From DSCS01 sp035391585 (GTDB lineage Bacteria; Macinerneyibacteriota; Macinerneyibacteria; Macinerneyibacteriales; DSCS01), in assembly GCA_964574875.1 (NCBI GenBank), contig CAZNOX010000009.1:1-64000 (forward strand): 64,000 bases of DNA, written 5' to 3'. This document shows positions 40,233 to 48,903 of the stretch, in pieces. Positions within the stretch are counted from its first letter, which is position 1, and every line of letters starts with the position of its first letter. The position numbers and the translations under genes were made by a program. The notes under the pieces were generated by a model that was not told where the DNA came from, did not search any database, and saw only the letters and a list, made by a program, of their open reading frames with translations.

Positions 40233-40286
40233 TTAACGCTAAATTCACATATCCTTCACGTCTCTTTCATAACACGGCGGTATCGT
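40233..40286 (+). promoter_or_regulatory. Pho box and -10 region of the pst operon
   Basis: Four hexamers 11 bases apart: TTAACG (40233-40238), TTCACA (40244-40249), TTCACG (40255-40260) and TTCATA (40266-40271), then TATCGT (40281-40286) nine bases downstream as the -10. It is the mirror image of the phoBR set. There is no canonical -35, as expected of a PhoB-activated promoter. Confidence 0.75.
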
Positions 40287-40309
40287 TAAGCAAGACAAAA
40301 GGAGGATAT

Positions 40310-41356
40310 ATGAAAATCATGTTGAAAGTGTTTTTCGCGGTTGTGCTGCTTGTTTCTGCCCTGGGGACAGCCCGGGCGGCAGAAAATGAACTCATGGGGG
40401 CGGGGGCTTCGTTTCCCTATCCCCTCTACACCAAGATGTTTTCCGAATACCATAAGGAGACCGGGGTCAAAGTCAACTATCAGGCCATCGGCTCCGGAGG
40501 CGGCATCAAGCAGGTCATGTCCAAAGTGGTCGATTTCGGCGGGACAGATGCCTATCTCGACGATGCCAAGCTCCGGGAAGCCAAAGAGGAGATCCTTCAT
40601 ATCCCCACATGCCTGGGAGCTGTGGCCCTGACCTATAACCTTCCCGGGAACCCTCAGCTGAAACTCACCGGGGATCTCATCGCGGAGATCTTCATGGGGA
40701 AGATCACCCGGTGGGATGACGAAAGAATCCGGAAACTGAACACAGATGTCAAACTGCCCGGCATGAGGATCACCGTGGTCCGGCGTTCAGACAGTTCGGG
40801 GACGACATTCATCTTCACAGACTATCTCTCAAAAGTCAGCTCTGAATGGGAAAAGAACATGGGCCGGAGCAAGACGCCTGCCTGGGGCGCTTATGCCATC
40901 GGAGCAGCGAAGAACGCAGGAGTCGCCGGACAGGTGAAGAATATCCCCGGCTCTGTGGGTTATGTGGAAGTCATCTACGCTCTCTCCAACGGGATGCCCG
41001 TGGCCTCTGTGAAGAACAGAAGCGGGGCCTTCATCGCGCCTACTCTTGAAGGTGTGGGACTGGCTGCTGACATTGCCATGCCTGCTGATACGAGAGTCAC
41101 CATCACTGATACACAAGCGGCCAAAGGCTATCCCATCTCCAGTTTTACCTGGATCATCTTCTATAAAGAGCAGAACTATGAAGGCCGGACATTGGCTCAG
41201 GCTGAAGAGACACTCGGCTTGCTCTGGTGGATGATCCATGACGGACAGCGCTACAATGAAGATCTGAAGTACGGGAAGCTCCCGGCCGAAGCTGTGAAAA
41301 AGGCGGAGGCGGTCCTGAGATCGGCCCGTTACAATGGAAAACCCATCATAAAATGA
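40310..41356 (+). CDS. pstS: Periplasmic phosphate-binding protein PstS
   Basis: 348 residues with a signal peptide (residues 1-23, cleavage after ARA). The mature part begins with ELMGAGASFPYPLYTKMF and continues with GSGGGIKQ and DFGGTDAYLDDA, which form the phosphate-binding loops; RSDSSGTTFIFTDYLS supplies the second phosphate-contact motif. It captures phosphate for the PstCAB transporter. The ribosome binding site is AAAGGAGGATAT, and the four repeats upstream are a Pho box. The stop overlaps pstC (ATGA). Confidence 0.95.
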   Translation: MKIMLKVFFAVVLLVSALGTARAAENELMGAGASFPYPLYTKMFSEYHKETGVKVNYQAIGSGGGIKQVMSKVVDFGGTDAYLDDAKLREAKEEILHIPTCLGAVALTYNLPGNPQLKLTGDLIAEIFMGKITRWDDERIRKLNTDVKLPGMRITVVRRSDSSGTTFIFTDYLSKVSSEWEKNMGRSKTPAWGAYAIGAAKNAGVAGQVKNIPGSVGYVEVIYALSNGMPVASVKNRSGAFIAPTLEGVGLAADIAMPADTRVTITDTQAAKGYPISSFTWIIFYKEQNYEGRTLAQAEETLGLLWWMIHDGQRYNEDLKYGKLPAEAVKKAEAVLRSARYNGKPIIK

Positions 41357-42288
41357 CAATGAACAAAGCCGGTCATACACGGGGGGCGGGACAAGGGTCA
41401 GCCGCCCTCCTCTCCTCTCACCAGATGAAAGAAAAGGGGTTCTCCTCTTTTCTTCTTATGGCAGGAGTGTCTGTCCTTCTGGTCCTGGGGGCTTTTTTTG
41501 TGACATTGGTGCTTCAGTCCTGGCCCCTTTTCAGAGAGACGGGCCTCGGCTTTTTCACCACCCTGCGATGGGCTCCCATGGAGAATGAGTACAGTGTCCT
41601 CCCGTTTCTGGCCGGGACATTGATGACCTCTCTTCTCAGTATCCTTATCGCTTTTCCCTTCTCCATGGCTCTTTCCATCCTTCTGGGAGAGTATCTCAAA
41701 ACCGGCCCTTTTGCCGCTGCCTTTAAAAGCGTTACAGAGCTTCTGGCAGGCATTCCCTCTGTCATCTACGGGTTTTGGGGGATCATGATCCTGATGCCTC
41801 TTATCCAGTCTCTCCAGATGAAACTGGGGATGATCCCCTACGGGGTGGGTGTGCTCACCGCGTCTCTCATCCTCTCTCTCATGATCATCCCTTATGCGGC
41901 GTCCCTGGGGAGGGATGTGATCTCCATGGTTCCGGGGGAGCTGAAAGAGGCCGCTTATGCCATGGGGGCCACGCGTTCTGAAGTGGTTTTTCATGTCATC
42001 CTTCCCTATGCCCGTTCAGGGATCACCGCCGGTTTCTTTCTGGCCCTGGGGCGAGCCGTGGGGGAGACCATGGCCGTCACCATGCTCATCGGGAATTCCA
42101 ATTTTATCCCCAGGGGGATCTTCAGCCCGGCGAATACCATGGCCAGTGTCATCGCCAATGAGTTCGGTGAAGCTGACGGGCTGCATACCACAGCTTTGAT
42201 CGCTGTGGGGCTTGTCCTGATGATCCTCACAGGCCTCATCAACTCTGCGGGGAAAAGCATCATGAAACGTTTTCAGGTGGGAGGATAG
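41353..42288 (+). CDS. pstC: Phosphate ABC transporter permease PstC
   Basis: 311 residues, six transmembrane helices. The ABC-permease EAA loop is ELKEAAYAMGATRSEVVFHVILP, with AGIPSVIYGFWGI upstream, as expected for PstC. It pairs with PstA to make the membrane channel. The start codon overlaps the pstS stop, and an alternative start at 41359 gives two residues less. pstA begins immediately after its stop codon. Confidence 0.94.
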   Translation: MTMNKAGHTRGAGQGSAALLSSHQMKEKGFSSFLLMAGVSVLLVLGAFFVTLVLQSWPLFRETGLGFFTTLRWAPMENEYSVLPFLAGTLMTSLLSILIAFPFSMALSILLGEYLKTGPFAAAFKSVTELLAGIPSVIYGFWGIMILMPLIQSLQMKLGMIPYGVGVLTASLILSLMIIPYAASLGRDVISMVPGELKEAAYAMGATRSEVVFHVILPYARSGITAGFFLALGRAVGETMAVTMLIGNSNFIPRGIFSPANTMASVIANEFGEADGLHTTALIAVGLVLMILTGLINSAGKSIMKRFQVGG

Positions 42289-43137
42289 ATGAAAGATCTG
42301 TCATTGAAAAAACGTGTGTTCAAAGAACGGCTGTTCCGGGGGGGCGTCTTTTTCCTGGCTTCCCTCGTGGTGGTTCCCCTGGCTCTCCTCCTGGGGTATA
42401 TTGTGAAAAAGGGAATCGGTGTGATCAATTGGGATTTTCTCTTCTCCATGCCTGCAGGAGTGGGAGAAAGCGGAGGAGGGATCGTTCACTCTCTGGCAGG
42501 GACTGTGATGCTGATCGTCATCGCCGTCATCCTCTCAGTTCCGGTGGCTGTGGCCACGGCTCTCTTTATCAATGACCATCCGAAAAACCGGATCTCCCGC
42601 ATGATCCGTTTTACCGTGGACATGCTTCAGGGTATTCCATCCATTATCATGGGGATCGTGGTCTATCTCTGGGTGGTGCTGCCCATGAAGAACTTTTCCT
42701 CTCTGGCCGGAGGCGTGGCACTGGGGATCATGATGCTTCCCATTGTGATCAAGTCCACCGAAGAGACGCTGAAAATGGTTCCCGAAAGCCTGAAAGAGGC
42801 CTCCATGGCCCTGGGAGCTCCCTATTACAAGACAGTCCTTCATGTGATCCTTCCGGCAGGTCTGTCGGGGATCCTCACAGGAGTCCTTTTGGGTGTCTCA
42901 CGTATCGCAGGAGAGACAGCACCGCTGCTTTTTACCGCATTCGGGAACCCCTTTCTCAACACCGATATTTTCAAGCCGGTGGATGCGTTGCCCCTCCTGA
43001 TCTATAACTATTCCACGAGCCCCTATCCTGAATGGCACAGCCTGGCGTGGGGGGCCTCTTTCATCCTGGTCGCCTTTGTCCTCATATTAAACCTGATAAC
43101 ACGATTGGTGGTGAAAAAATGGCAGATAAAGTATTAA
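42289..43137 (+). CDS. pstA: Phosphate ABC transporter permease PstA
   Basis: 282 residues with six membrane helices and the typical PstA elements LQGIPSIIMGIVVY, ESLKEASMALGAPYYKTVLHVILP (EAA loop), and a C-terminal GETAPLLFTAFGNPF. The ATG begins directly at the base after the pstC stop, and its end overlaps the pstB start by 19 bases, so the three proteins are co-translated. Confidence 0.95.
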   Translation: MKDLSLKKRVFKERLFRGGVFFLASLVVVPLALLLGYIVKKGIGVINWDFLFSMPAGVGESGGGIVHSLAGTVMLIVIAVILSVPVAVATALFINDHPKNRISRMIRFTVDMLQGIPSIIMGIVVYLWVVLPMKNFSSLAGGVALGIMMLPIVIKSTEETLKMVPESLKEASMALGAPYYKTVLHVILPAGLSGILTGVLLGVSRIAGETAPLLFTAFGNPFLNTDIFKPVDALPLLIYNYSTSPYPEWHSLAWGASFILVAFVLILNLITRLVVKKWQIKY

Positions 43138-43883
43138 GCGTACGGGGCTTGAACGCCTATTACGGAATGAAAAGGGCCGTTGAAAACGTTAATGTGGACT
43201 TTGTGAAAAACAAGATCACGGCGATCATGGGCCCTTCAGGGTGCGGAAAGACCACGTTTTTACGTTGTCTCAACAGGATCCATGAAGTCAATACAGAAGC
43301 CCGGGCCCGGATCGAAGGCGATATCTTTCTCAACGGAGAGAACATCGCGAAGATGCACCCCATCCTTGTCCGCAGAAGGATCGGGATGGTCTTTCAGAAA
43401 CCCAACCCGTTTCCCCACATGACCATCTACGACAATGTCATCGCCGGATATAAACTCAACGGGATCAAAAAGAAAAAACATGAGTTTGACACCATAGTGG
43501 AACAGGCTTTGACAAAGACGGCCCTCTGGGGAGAGGTCAAAGATTCCCTCTATGACAGGGGGACATTTCTTTCCGGGGGACAGCAGCAGCGGCTCTGCAT
43601 CGCCAGGGCGCTGGCCATGAATCCCGATGTGATCCTTCTGGATGAACCCACGTCAGCCCTGGACCCCATCGCCACGGCAAAGATCGAAGAGCTCCTCAAT
43701 GAATTGAAAGAGAATGTCACGATCATCATCGTGACCCATAATATGGCTCAGGCCGGGCGCATCTCTGATTATACCGCTTTCTTCTACCTGGGGGAGCTTC
43801 TGGAATACGGGACCACTGAAAAACTGTTTACAAACCCTGAAAACGAAAAGACGGAAAACTTCCTCACGGGACGTTTCGGGTAA
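43119..43883 (+). CDS. pstB: Phosphate ABC transporter ATPase PstB
   Basis: 254 residues from the ATG at 43119, which lies inside the end of pstA. Walker A is GPSGCGKT at 38-45, the signature is LSGGQQQRLCIARAL and Walker B is VILLDEPTSALDP. The Q-loop region (GMVFQKPNPFPHMTIYDNV) carries the PNPFPHMSIYDNV pattern diagnostic of PstB. It energises phosphate uptake with PstS, PstC and PstA and, through PhoU, signals phosphate status. Confidence 0.96.
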   Translation: MADKVLSVRGLNAYYGMKRAVENVNVDFVKNKITAIMGPSGCGKTTFLRCLNRIHEVNTEARARIEGDIFLNGENIAKMHPILVRRRIGMVFQKPNPFPHMTIYDNVIAGYKLNGIKKKKHEFDTIVEQALTKTALWGEVKDSLYDRGTFLSGGQQQRLCIARALAMNPDVILLDEPTSALDPIATAKIEELLNELKENVTIIIVTHNMAQAGRISDYTAFFYLGELLEYGTTEKLFTNPENEKTENFLTGRFG

Positions 43884-43893
43884 GGAGAAAAAC

Positions 43894-44556
43894 ATGATCG
43901 ATAAAAGAATGACCGAGATCAAAAACAAGCTGTCTTTACAGGCCAGGAGCGTGGAGTCCATGCTGCAGAACGCGTTGAGCGGCCTCTTTGACAGTGACAG
44001 GGAGTCGTGTGAACGCGTCTTTCGCCAGGAAGAGAGTGTCAACAGGCTGGAGATCGCCATTGATGAGTTGTGCACAACGGTCTTGGCGCTGCATCAGCCT
44101 GAAGCAGGCCATTTGAGGATGATCATTACAGCCCTGAAGAACAACAACGACCTGGAGCGGATCGGAGACCATGCAGTGAACATCTGTGAAAGTGCTCTGG
44201 AACTCATGAGTTATGTCAACAAGAGCGATTACCGTCTCCTTCCCCGAATGGCGGGTGTGGCCATGGAGATGTTCCAAAAGGCGGTGCACTCCTTTGTGAC
44301 TGATGATGCGGACCTGGCCGCCCAGGTGCAGGATCTTGACGATACCGTGGACGAGATGGAACAGCAGATCCTCAAACGCTCCATCGCCGTCATGGCCGAG
44401 AAGAGTGATTATATCTCCCTGGAGTATCATATCATCAGGATCGCGCAGAACCTGGAGAGGATTGCAGACCTCTCGACGAACATTGCCGAGGAGACGATCT
44501 TTATGAAAGAGGGCCGGATCGTCAAACACGGGGAGAACGAAACACTGGGGAAGTGA
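43894..44556 (+). CDS. phoU: PhoU phosphate-signalling protein
   Basis: 220 residues forming two similar three-helix bundles. NNDLERIGDHAVNICESAL in the first half and AQNLERIADLSTNIAEETIFM in the second are the two metal-binding ExxxD-type repeats of PhoU. PhoU joins the Pst transporter to PhoR and prevents the Pho response when phosphate is available. It is the last gene in pstSCAB-phoU, and no terminator is obvious behind it. Confidence 0.95.
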   Translation: MIDKRMTEIKNKLSLQARSVESMLQNALSGLFDSDRESCERVFRQEESVNRLEIAIDELCTTVLALHQPEAGHLRMIITALKNNNDLERIGDHAVNICESALELMSYVNKSDYRLLPRMAGVAMEMFQKAVHSFVTDDADLAAQVQDLDDTVDEMEQQILKRSIAVMAEKSDYISLEYHIIRIAQNLERIADLSTNIAEETIFMKEGRIVKHGENETLGK

Positions 44557-44588
44557 GTGCTGAAAAGGAGACATGTCTATCAATATTC

Positions 44589-44617
44589 TTGAAAATAGAG
44601 TCATCGTATGGTAAAAT
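44589..44617 (+). promoter_or_regulatory. Promoter of the lipoprotein gene
   Basis: TTGAAA at 44589-44594, a 17-base spacer and TAAAAT at 44612-44617, about 23 bases from the ATG at 44640. Confidence 0.55.
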
Positions 44618-44639
44618 AAGGGAAAAGGGGGCTTAATCT

Positions 44640-45200
44640 ATGGATAAGTCACGTTTTTTTCTCTTCTTTTTGACGCTTCTTCTCATTTTCACATCCTGTT
44701 CCCGGGAGGGCCGAAACAATCCCGGAGAGAGCAGCGGAAGGATCACGGTGACCGTTCCGGACGGCTCGGAACTCATCAGCCTGGATTATCCGGCAGACTG
44801 GAAGATCGACACCAGCCAGGATTATTGCGACCTCATCGCCTTCGGGCCTGATGACACCTACTCCATTGTCACCGCAGAGGATCTCCCCGGAGAAGGGCTG
44901 GACGCTTATATCAGGAAATTCTTTCATACCTTTTCGTTTTATGAAGATGTCACTGTCCTTGAAGAGCGCCTCTTTCCCCTTCCTCCCTGGCAGGGGCGGG
45001 CTTTTCTCTATGCCTACCGTGAGACGGCCCGGGACCAGGATTTTACGGAATGGGCTGTTTTTCTCCAGGCGGGGAGCCGTGTGGTGGTCATCCAGTATAC
45101 CGCCCCGGGAGAAGTCTTCAGCCGGTATCAGGCACTGTTCCAGGATCTCTCCGCGACGATACGTCTGCCTGACAGCAGCAAAGAGGAGGCTTCGCGTTGA
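44640..45200 (+). CDS. Lipoprotein, PsbP/DcrB-like size and fold class uncertain
   Basis: 186 residues with an N-terminal hydrophobic leader ending in the lipobox LIFTSC (Cys20), so the protein is anchored by lipid. The mature domain has strands such as SLDYPADWKIDTSQDYCDL and a terminal KxxDLSATIRLP-like pattern, resembling the small PsbP/DcrB-like domains found in many bacterial lipoproteins. I do not recognise a specific family. The stop overlaps the next gene by four bases (ATGA-type at 45197), suggesting that both work in the envelope. Confidence 0.65.
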   Translation: MDKSRFFLFFLTLLLIFTSCSREGRNNPGESSGRITVTVPDGSELISLDYPADWKIDTSQDYCDLIAFGPDDTYSIVTAEDLPGEGLDAYIRKFFHTFSFYEDVTVLEERLFPLPPWQGRAFLYAYRETARDQDFTEWAVFLQAGSRVVVIQYTAPGEVFSRYQALFQDLSATIRLPDSSKEEASR

Positions 45201-46306
45201 AGAGACTCTTTGTTTTCTTTCTGATGGCTCTGCTGCCCGGCGCTCTCCTTGACGCCCGGGATCAGCAGGCTGAACTCCAGCTTTTCCAATGGAGTTTTTC
45301 ATCGCGCCCCTATTGGGCCACATCAGAATATCAGAAAAGTCCCGCTTCAGGGAAGCAGATCAAGATCGACGGAGCTTACGGAGCCGGAAAAGCCTTTGAC
45401 GGCAATCCCGGCAGCGTCTGGATCCCCGGTGGAGAAGACAGGGGCAGGGGAGAGTTTCTCCTCTTTGCCGTTGGTGAGGACTTCGCGGGTTTTCAGATCG
45501 CCCCCGGCTCTTTTTCCGATACAAACGTCAACAGGCCGTCATCTGTTGAAGTCATGTTTTTCGTCGCCTTCGGATCTTCGGGGCATGACACGGATATTAC
45601 ACGCTCTTATAGAGCCTTTCCCGTTGGCGAGAAACTCACCGCAGAGTTGAAGGACAGCCCGGCCCTTCAGAAAGTCGCCTTTCAACCCGACTGGGACACA
45701 GCTGAAACCATGATCCTCCAGAAATCGGAGGAGATCTCCCGTTCTTTCGGCCTGTTTCCCGTGGACCTTGATATCCGTTATATTGTGAAAGTGGAGATCG
45801 ATTCCGTCTATGGTGAAAAGGCCCGGACGGGGATCGCCGAGATCATTCCTCTCCGGGGAGGACGGCCAGAAGAGAGAGACCGTTCTCTGTCGTCACTCCC
45901 GAAAGAGGAAAAGGCCAAAGCGAATGCTTTTCTCCGTGTCATGTGGAGCTCTTTTGCCCGTCTCTGTGAAGAGGGACAGGCTGTCCGGGCAGCTGCTTTT
46001 TTCGCTCCGGAGGCCATCATGCAGGGGACAGGCCTCTTTACAGGGGAGCTTGAGGAAAAAGACAGGCCTCTTCTGGAATCTTTTCTCGGCCAGGCCCTCT
46101 CTCTGCCGGAAGGGGAGTCCTTTGACGGGATCAGGGCCATTCGGTTTACATCTTATCACAGCCGTGATGAAGCCCATAACATCCCTTACGCCCATCTCCT
46201 GTTTCGTCTGGAGACAGAAGACGGGGGAACCTATAAGGGATCGTTAGCTGTCCAGCCTGAGACAGGCCTCTTTGTCATTACGGCTGAACAGAAAGAGGAG
46301 GTATGA
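45197..46306 (+). CDS. Exported protein with NADase-type glycan-binding-like (discoidin-like) domain
   Basis: 369 residues with a signal peptide (about 1-20, MKRLFVFFLMALLPGALLDA). Residues of about 45-180 contain SGKQIKIDGAYGAGKAFDGN, PGSVWIPGGEDRGRGEFLLF and SSVEVMFFVAFG, the AFDGNxxTxWxxG-type pattern of the NADase-type glycan-binding, discoidin-like modules. The second half (about 230-369) is an unassigned alpha/beta region. It sits between a lipoprotein and a thiol peroxidase, overlapping both starts, and is likely periplasmic or surface-exposed. Function unknown. Confidence 0.6.
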   Translation: MKRLFVFFLMALLPGALLDARDQQAELQLFQWSFSSRPYWATSEYQKSPASGKQIKIDGAYGAGKAFDGNPGSVWIPGGEDRGRGEFLLFAVGEDFAGFQIAPGSFSDTNVNRPSSVEVMFFVAFGSSGHDTDITRSYRAFPVGEKLTAELKDSPALQKVAFQPDWDTAETMILQKSEEISRSFGLFPVDLDIRYIVKVEIDSVYGEKARTGIAEIIPLRGGRPEERDRSLSSLPKEEKAKANAFLRVMWSSFARLCEEGQAVRAAAFFAPEAIMQGTGLFTGELEEKDRPLLESFLGQALSLPEGESFDGIRAIRFTSYHSRDEAHNIPYAHLLFRLETEDGGTYKGSLAVQPETGLFVITAEQKEEV

Positions 46307-46818
46307 TGACTCAAGAGAAAAGACAAGTCACGTTCGGCGGGAACCCGGTGACCCTTATGGGAGAATCCCGTGCAGAAGGGAGTAAGGCTCCCGATTTTAC
46401 CGTGATCGACAAGGAGTTGAAGCCGGTCCGTTTTTACGATGTGGTCTCTTCTCCCTGCATCATCTCCGTGGTCCCCTCAGTGGATACGGGAGTCTGTTCA
46501 GCGCAGACACGCCGATTTAACCAGGAGGCTGTCTCCCTGAAGGATCTCGTCGTCCTGACGATCTCCATGGATCTTCCCTTTGCGCTGAACCGTTTCTGCG
46601 CTGCGGAGGGAATCGACCATGTCTATACCTTTTCCGATCACAGAGAGGCTGATTTCGGGATGACATACGGGTTTCTCATCAAGGAGCTCAGACTGCTGGC
46701 CAGAGGGGTCATCCTTGTGGATTCACGGCGGATCATCAGACATATTCAATATGTTCCGGAGATCGGGCATCATCCGGATTACGAGGCTGTGCTCAAAGCG
46801 GCCCGCGGGGCCGTGTGA
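46303..46818 (+). CDS. tpx: Thiol peroxidase Tpx
   Basis: 171 residues (170 if translation begins at the second ATG, 46306, which is better spaced from GAGGAGG). It is a peroxiredoxin with the peroxidatic Cys65 in SVVPSVDTGVCSAQTRRFN and the resolving Cys99 in RFCAAEGI, both at the positions expected for Tpx, plus APDFTVID near the N-terminus. It reduces hydroperoxides using thioredoxin, which fits oxidative-stress defence in an anaerobe. It overlaps the end of the exported protein gene. Confidence 0.94.
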   Translation: MMTQEKRQVTFGGNPVTLMGESRAEGSKAPDFTVIDKELKPVRFYDVVSSPCIISVVPSVDTGVCSAQTRRFNQEAVSLKDLVVLTISMDLPFALNRFCAAEGIDHVYTFSDHREADFGMTYGFLIKELRLLARGVILVDSRRIIRHIQYVPEIGHHPDYEAVLKAARGAV

Positions 46819-46886
46819 AGGATCTGAAACGGCAGGTCTTATGACTCTTCCCATGATACAGCATCTTCTCTGACGGAGTCTCGTTC

Positions 46887-47978
46887 ATGGGAGGTCTCGT
46901 TCTTCTTTTTCTTCTTCTCTCCCTCTTTTATGTGGGATTCGGCCTGGTGGTCATCGCCGGGTTATGTGTGAGGGAGAAGAGAGGCCCGGGATATCAGGGC
47001 CCCGTCTCCGTGGCTGTGGTCGCCAGGGACGAAGAGAAGAGCCTGCCTCTCCTCCTGGAAAGGCTGAGCCAGCTGGAACCCTCCTCTGCTATTCACGAGT
47101 TCATCCTTGTGGATGACGGGTCTTCTGACCGCACCGGGGAGCTGATGGAAGCCTTTGCCCGCCGTGAAAGCAAGGCCAGAGTCATGAGGCTGGATGGGAA
47201 GCCGGCGTCTCTCCCCGGGAAAAAGTGGGGGATCACCAGGGTGATGGAAACAGCATCCGCTGATTTTGTCTTTTTTACCGATGCGGACTGTCTTCCGCCG
47301 GCCACCTGGATCACAGAGGGAAGAGCTTATCTTGACGAGGCCACGGGAATGGCCATAGGAGCCGTCTTCTCTGATCACGGAAGTTGGTTTACACAACTGG
47401 AAAGCACAAGCGGAGCTCTTTTTACTTTTGCCCTGGCCCCGTTCCGTCAGGCGCCCTATTGTTCAGGAGGGAATATGGCCGTCTCCGTCGACGCTTTTCA
47501 AACGGTGAAGGGGTATGAGGGAACACCGGCCATGGCCTCGGGAGACGACATGTTTCTTCTTCAAAAAATCCAAAAATCATTTATGATTAAACCCATGTAT
47601 TCCAAAGCGACGGCTGTGTTGACCCATCGGCTCTACAGCCCCAGCGAGTATACGGAAAAGAACAAAAGGAAATACGGGAAGAACGTCTTCCTCCGTCCCT
47701 GGCAGACAGCGGCTTTTCTTGCCGGGGTCCTCTATCTGGCCCTTATTCCGGTGATGGCACTTCTGGGAGGAGTCTTTCCGGCTGTCTGGGCTGTCCTTGG
47801 AGTCAAGGCCCTCGTGGAATGGACGGCGTTCACCATAGGGGCCGTGCGCATGGGGAGAAGGGAGGATATTCCCTTTTTCCCCCTCTTTGCCCTGGTTTAC
47901 CCTGTAAAGGTCATTCTGTTTTCTTTTTGGGGAGCGTGGAAAGGATATCGGTGGAAAAGTGAGCGAACGATCCACTAA
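46887..47978 (+). CDS. Family 2 glycosyltransferase, membrane-associated
   Basis: 363 residues. An N-terminal membrane helix (1-22) is followed by a GT-A domain: VSVAVVARDEEKSLPLLLERL, FILVDDGSSDRT (nucleotide site) and FFTDADCLPP, with the metal-binding DxD. GGNMAVSVDAFQTVKGY is an acceptor-side motif. The C-terminus has three to four helices from about residue 270. It is of the type that makes polyprenyl- or carotenoid-/lipid-linked sugars. It overlaps the flippase-like gene by 20 bases, so the pair may handle the same lipid. Confidence 0.8.
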   Translation: MGGLVLLFLLLSLFYVGFGLVVIAGLCVREKRGPGYQGPVSVAVVARDEEKSLPLLLERLSQLEPSSAIHEFILVDDGSSDRTGELMEAFARRESKARVMRLDGKPASLPGKKWGITRVMETASADFVFFTDADCLPPATWITEGRAYLDEATGMAIGAVFSDHGSWFTQLESTSGALFTFALAPFRQAPYCSGGNMAVSVDAFQTVKGYEGTPAMASGDDMFLLQKIQKSFMIKPMYSKATAVLTHRLYSPSEYTEKNKRKYGKNVFLRPWQTAAFLAGVLYLALIPVMALLGGVFPAVWAVLGVKALVEWTAFTIGAVRMGRREDIPFFPLFALVYPVKVILFSFWGAWKGYRWKSERTIH

Positions 47979-48903
47979 GGTCATCATCAATATCGTCAAA
48001 GTCCTTCTTCTGGCGGTGGTGATCTGGTATATCATCATCGAGGTGGATTACAAGAAGCTTCTTCTCTATATGAGAAACATCAAGCTCTTCTGGTTCTTCC
48101 TCGCAACAGGAGCCTTTCTGGCGGGGATGCTGTTTAATATCACGAAATGGCATTTTCTCCTCTCCCGCTATATCCCGGTCTCTTTCAGGGACGCTGCACG
48201 CTCCATGATGGGGGGGTACACCCTCTCCCTGCTGACTCCGGCCCGGCTGGGCGAAGTGGGGCGCTGTTTTTTTATCTCTGCTCTGGAGAAACGCAAGACA
48301 GTCTCCCTTGTGGGGATCGATAAGATGTTCAATGTCTCCATCACCACTTTCCTGGGTGTTTTTTTCCTTCAGTTCATGCCCATCCCCTATCCCCTCACGG
48401 TGAAGGTCATCGTCTACTTCTTTTCAGTTCTCATCCTGACGTTTATCGTCCTTTATACCAGGTATCCCAGGCTTCTCTACGGGCTTCTCTCCCGCATCTC
48501 CTTTCTCCGTAAAGGGAAAGGGGAGGAGTTTCTCATCGCCGTGAAGAACAGCAATAAAAAGGACAATATCATCATCTTTCTCATGACCCTGGCCATGTAT
48601 CTCTTCTATCTGGCGGAGTTTGTCTTCTTCTCCATGGCCCTGGCCCCGGGAAGCTTTATTGTCGCCCTCAACGGTTATGTCATCTCGCTTTTTCTGAAGA
48701 CAGCACTTCCTCTCACCGTAGCGGACTGGGGGATCAAAGAAGTCTCACTCATGGAGTTCTACATGTTTTTCGGCCTCTCTTCTGAGATCGCCCTCGGAGC
48801 CGCTCTGTTTATCTATATCCTGAACATCCTTCTCCCGGCAGCCCTGGGGCTGATACCTGTCCTCAAACTGAAGAAAGGGGATCTTCTCTATGGAAAAGAA
48901 TAA
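47959..48903 (+). CDS. Flippase-like membrane protein (LPG-synthase TM-region, UPF0104 family)
   Basis: 314 residues from a GTG at 47959, with about seven to eight transmembrane helices. The family motif is SLLTPARLGEVGR with the preceding basic helix SFRDAARSMMGGYTL, as found in the MprF N-terminal flippase and AglD-type proteins. The C-terminal catalytic domain of MprF is absent. It probably moves or organises a lipid across the membrane; with the preceding glycosyltransferase it could act on a glycolipid. The next gene overlaps the end by 14 bases. Confidence 0.8.
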   Translation: MSERSTKVIINIVKVLLLAVVIWYIIIEVDYKKLLLYMRNIKLFWFFLATGAFLAGMLFNITKWHFLLSRYIPVSFRDAARSMMGGYTLSLLTPARLGEVGRCFFISALEKRKTVSLVGIDKMFNVSITTFLGVFFLQFMPIPYPLTVKVIVYFFSVLILTFIVLYTRYPRLLYGLLSRISFLRKGKGEEFLIAVKNSNKKDNIIIFLMTLAMYLFYLAEFVFFSMALAPGSFIVALNGYVISLFLKTALPLTVADWGIKEVSLMEFYMFFGLSSEIALGAALFIYILNILLPAALGLIPVLKLKKGDLLYGKE

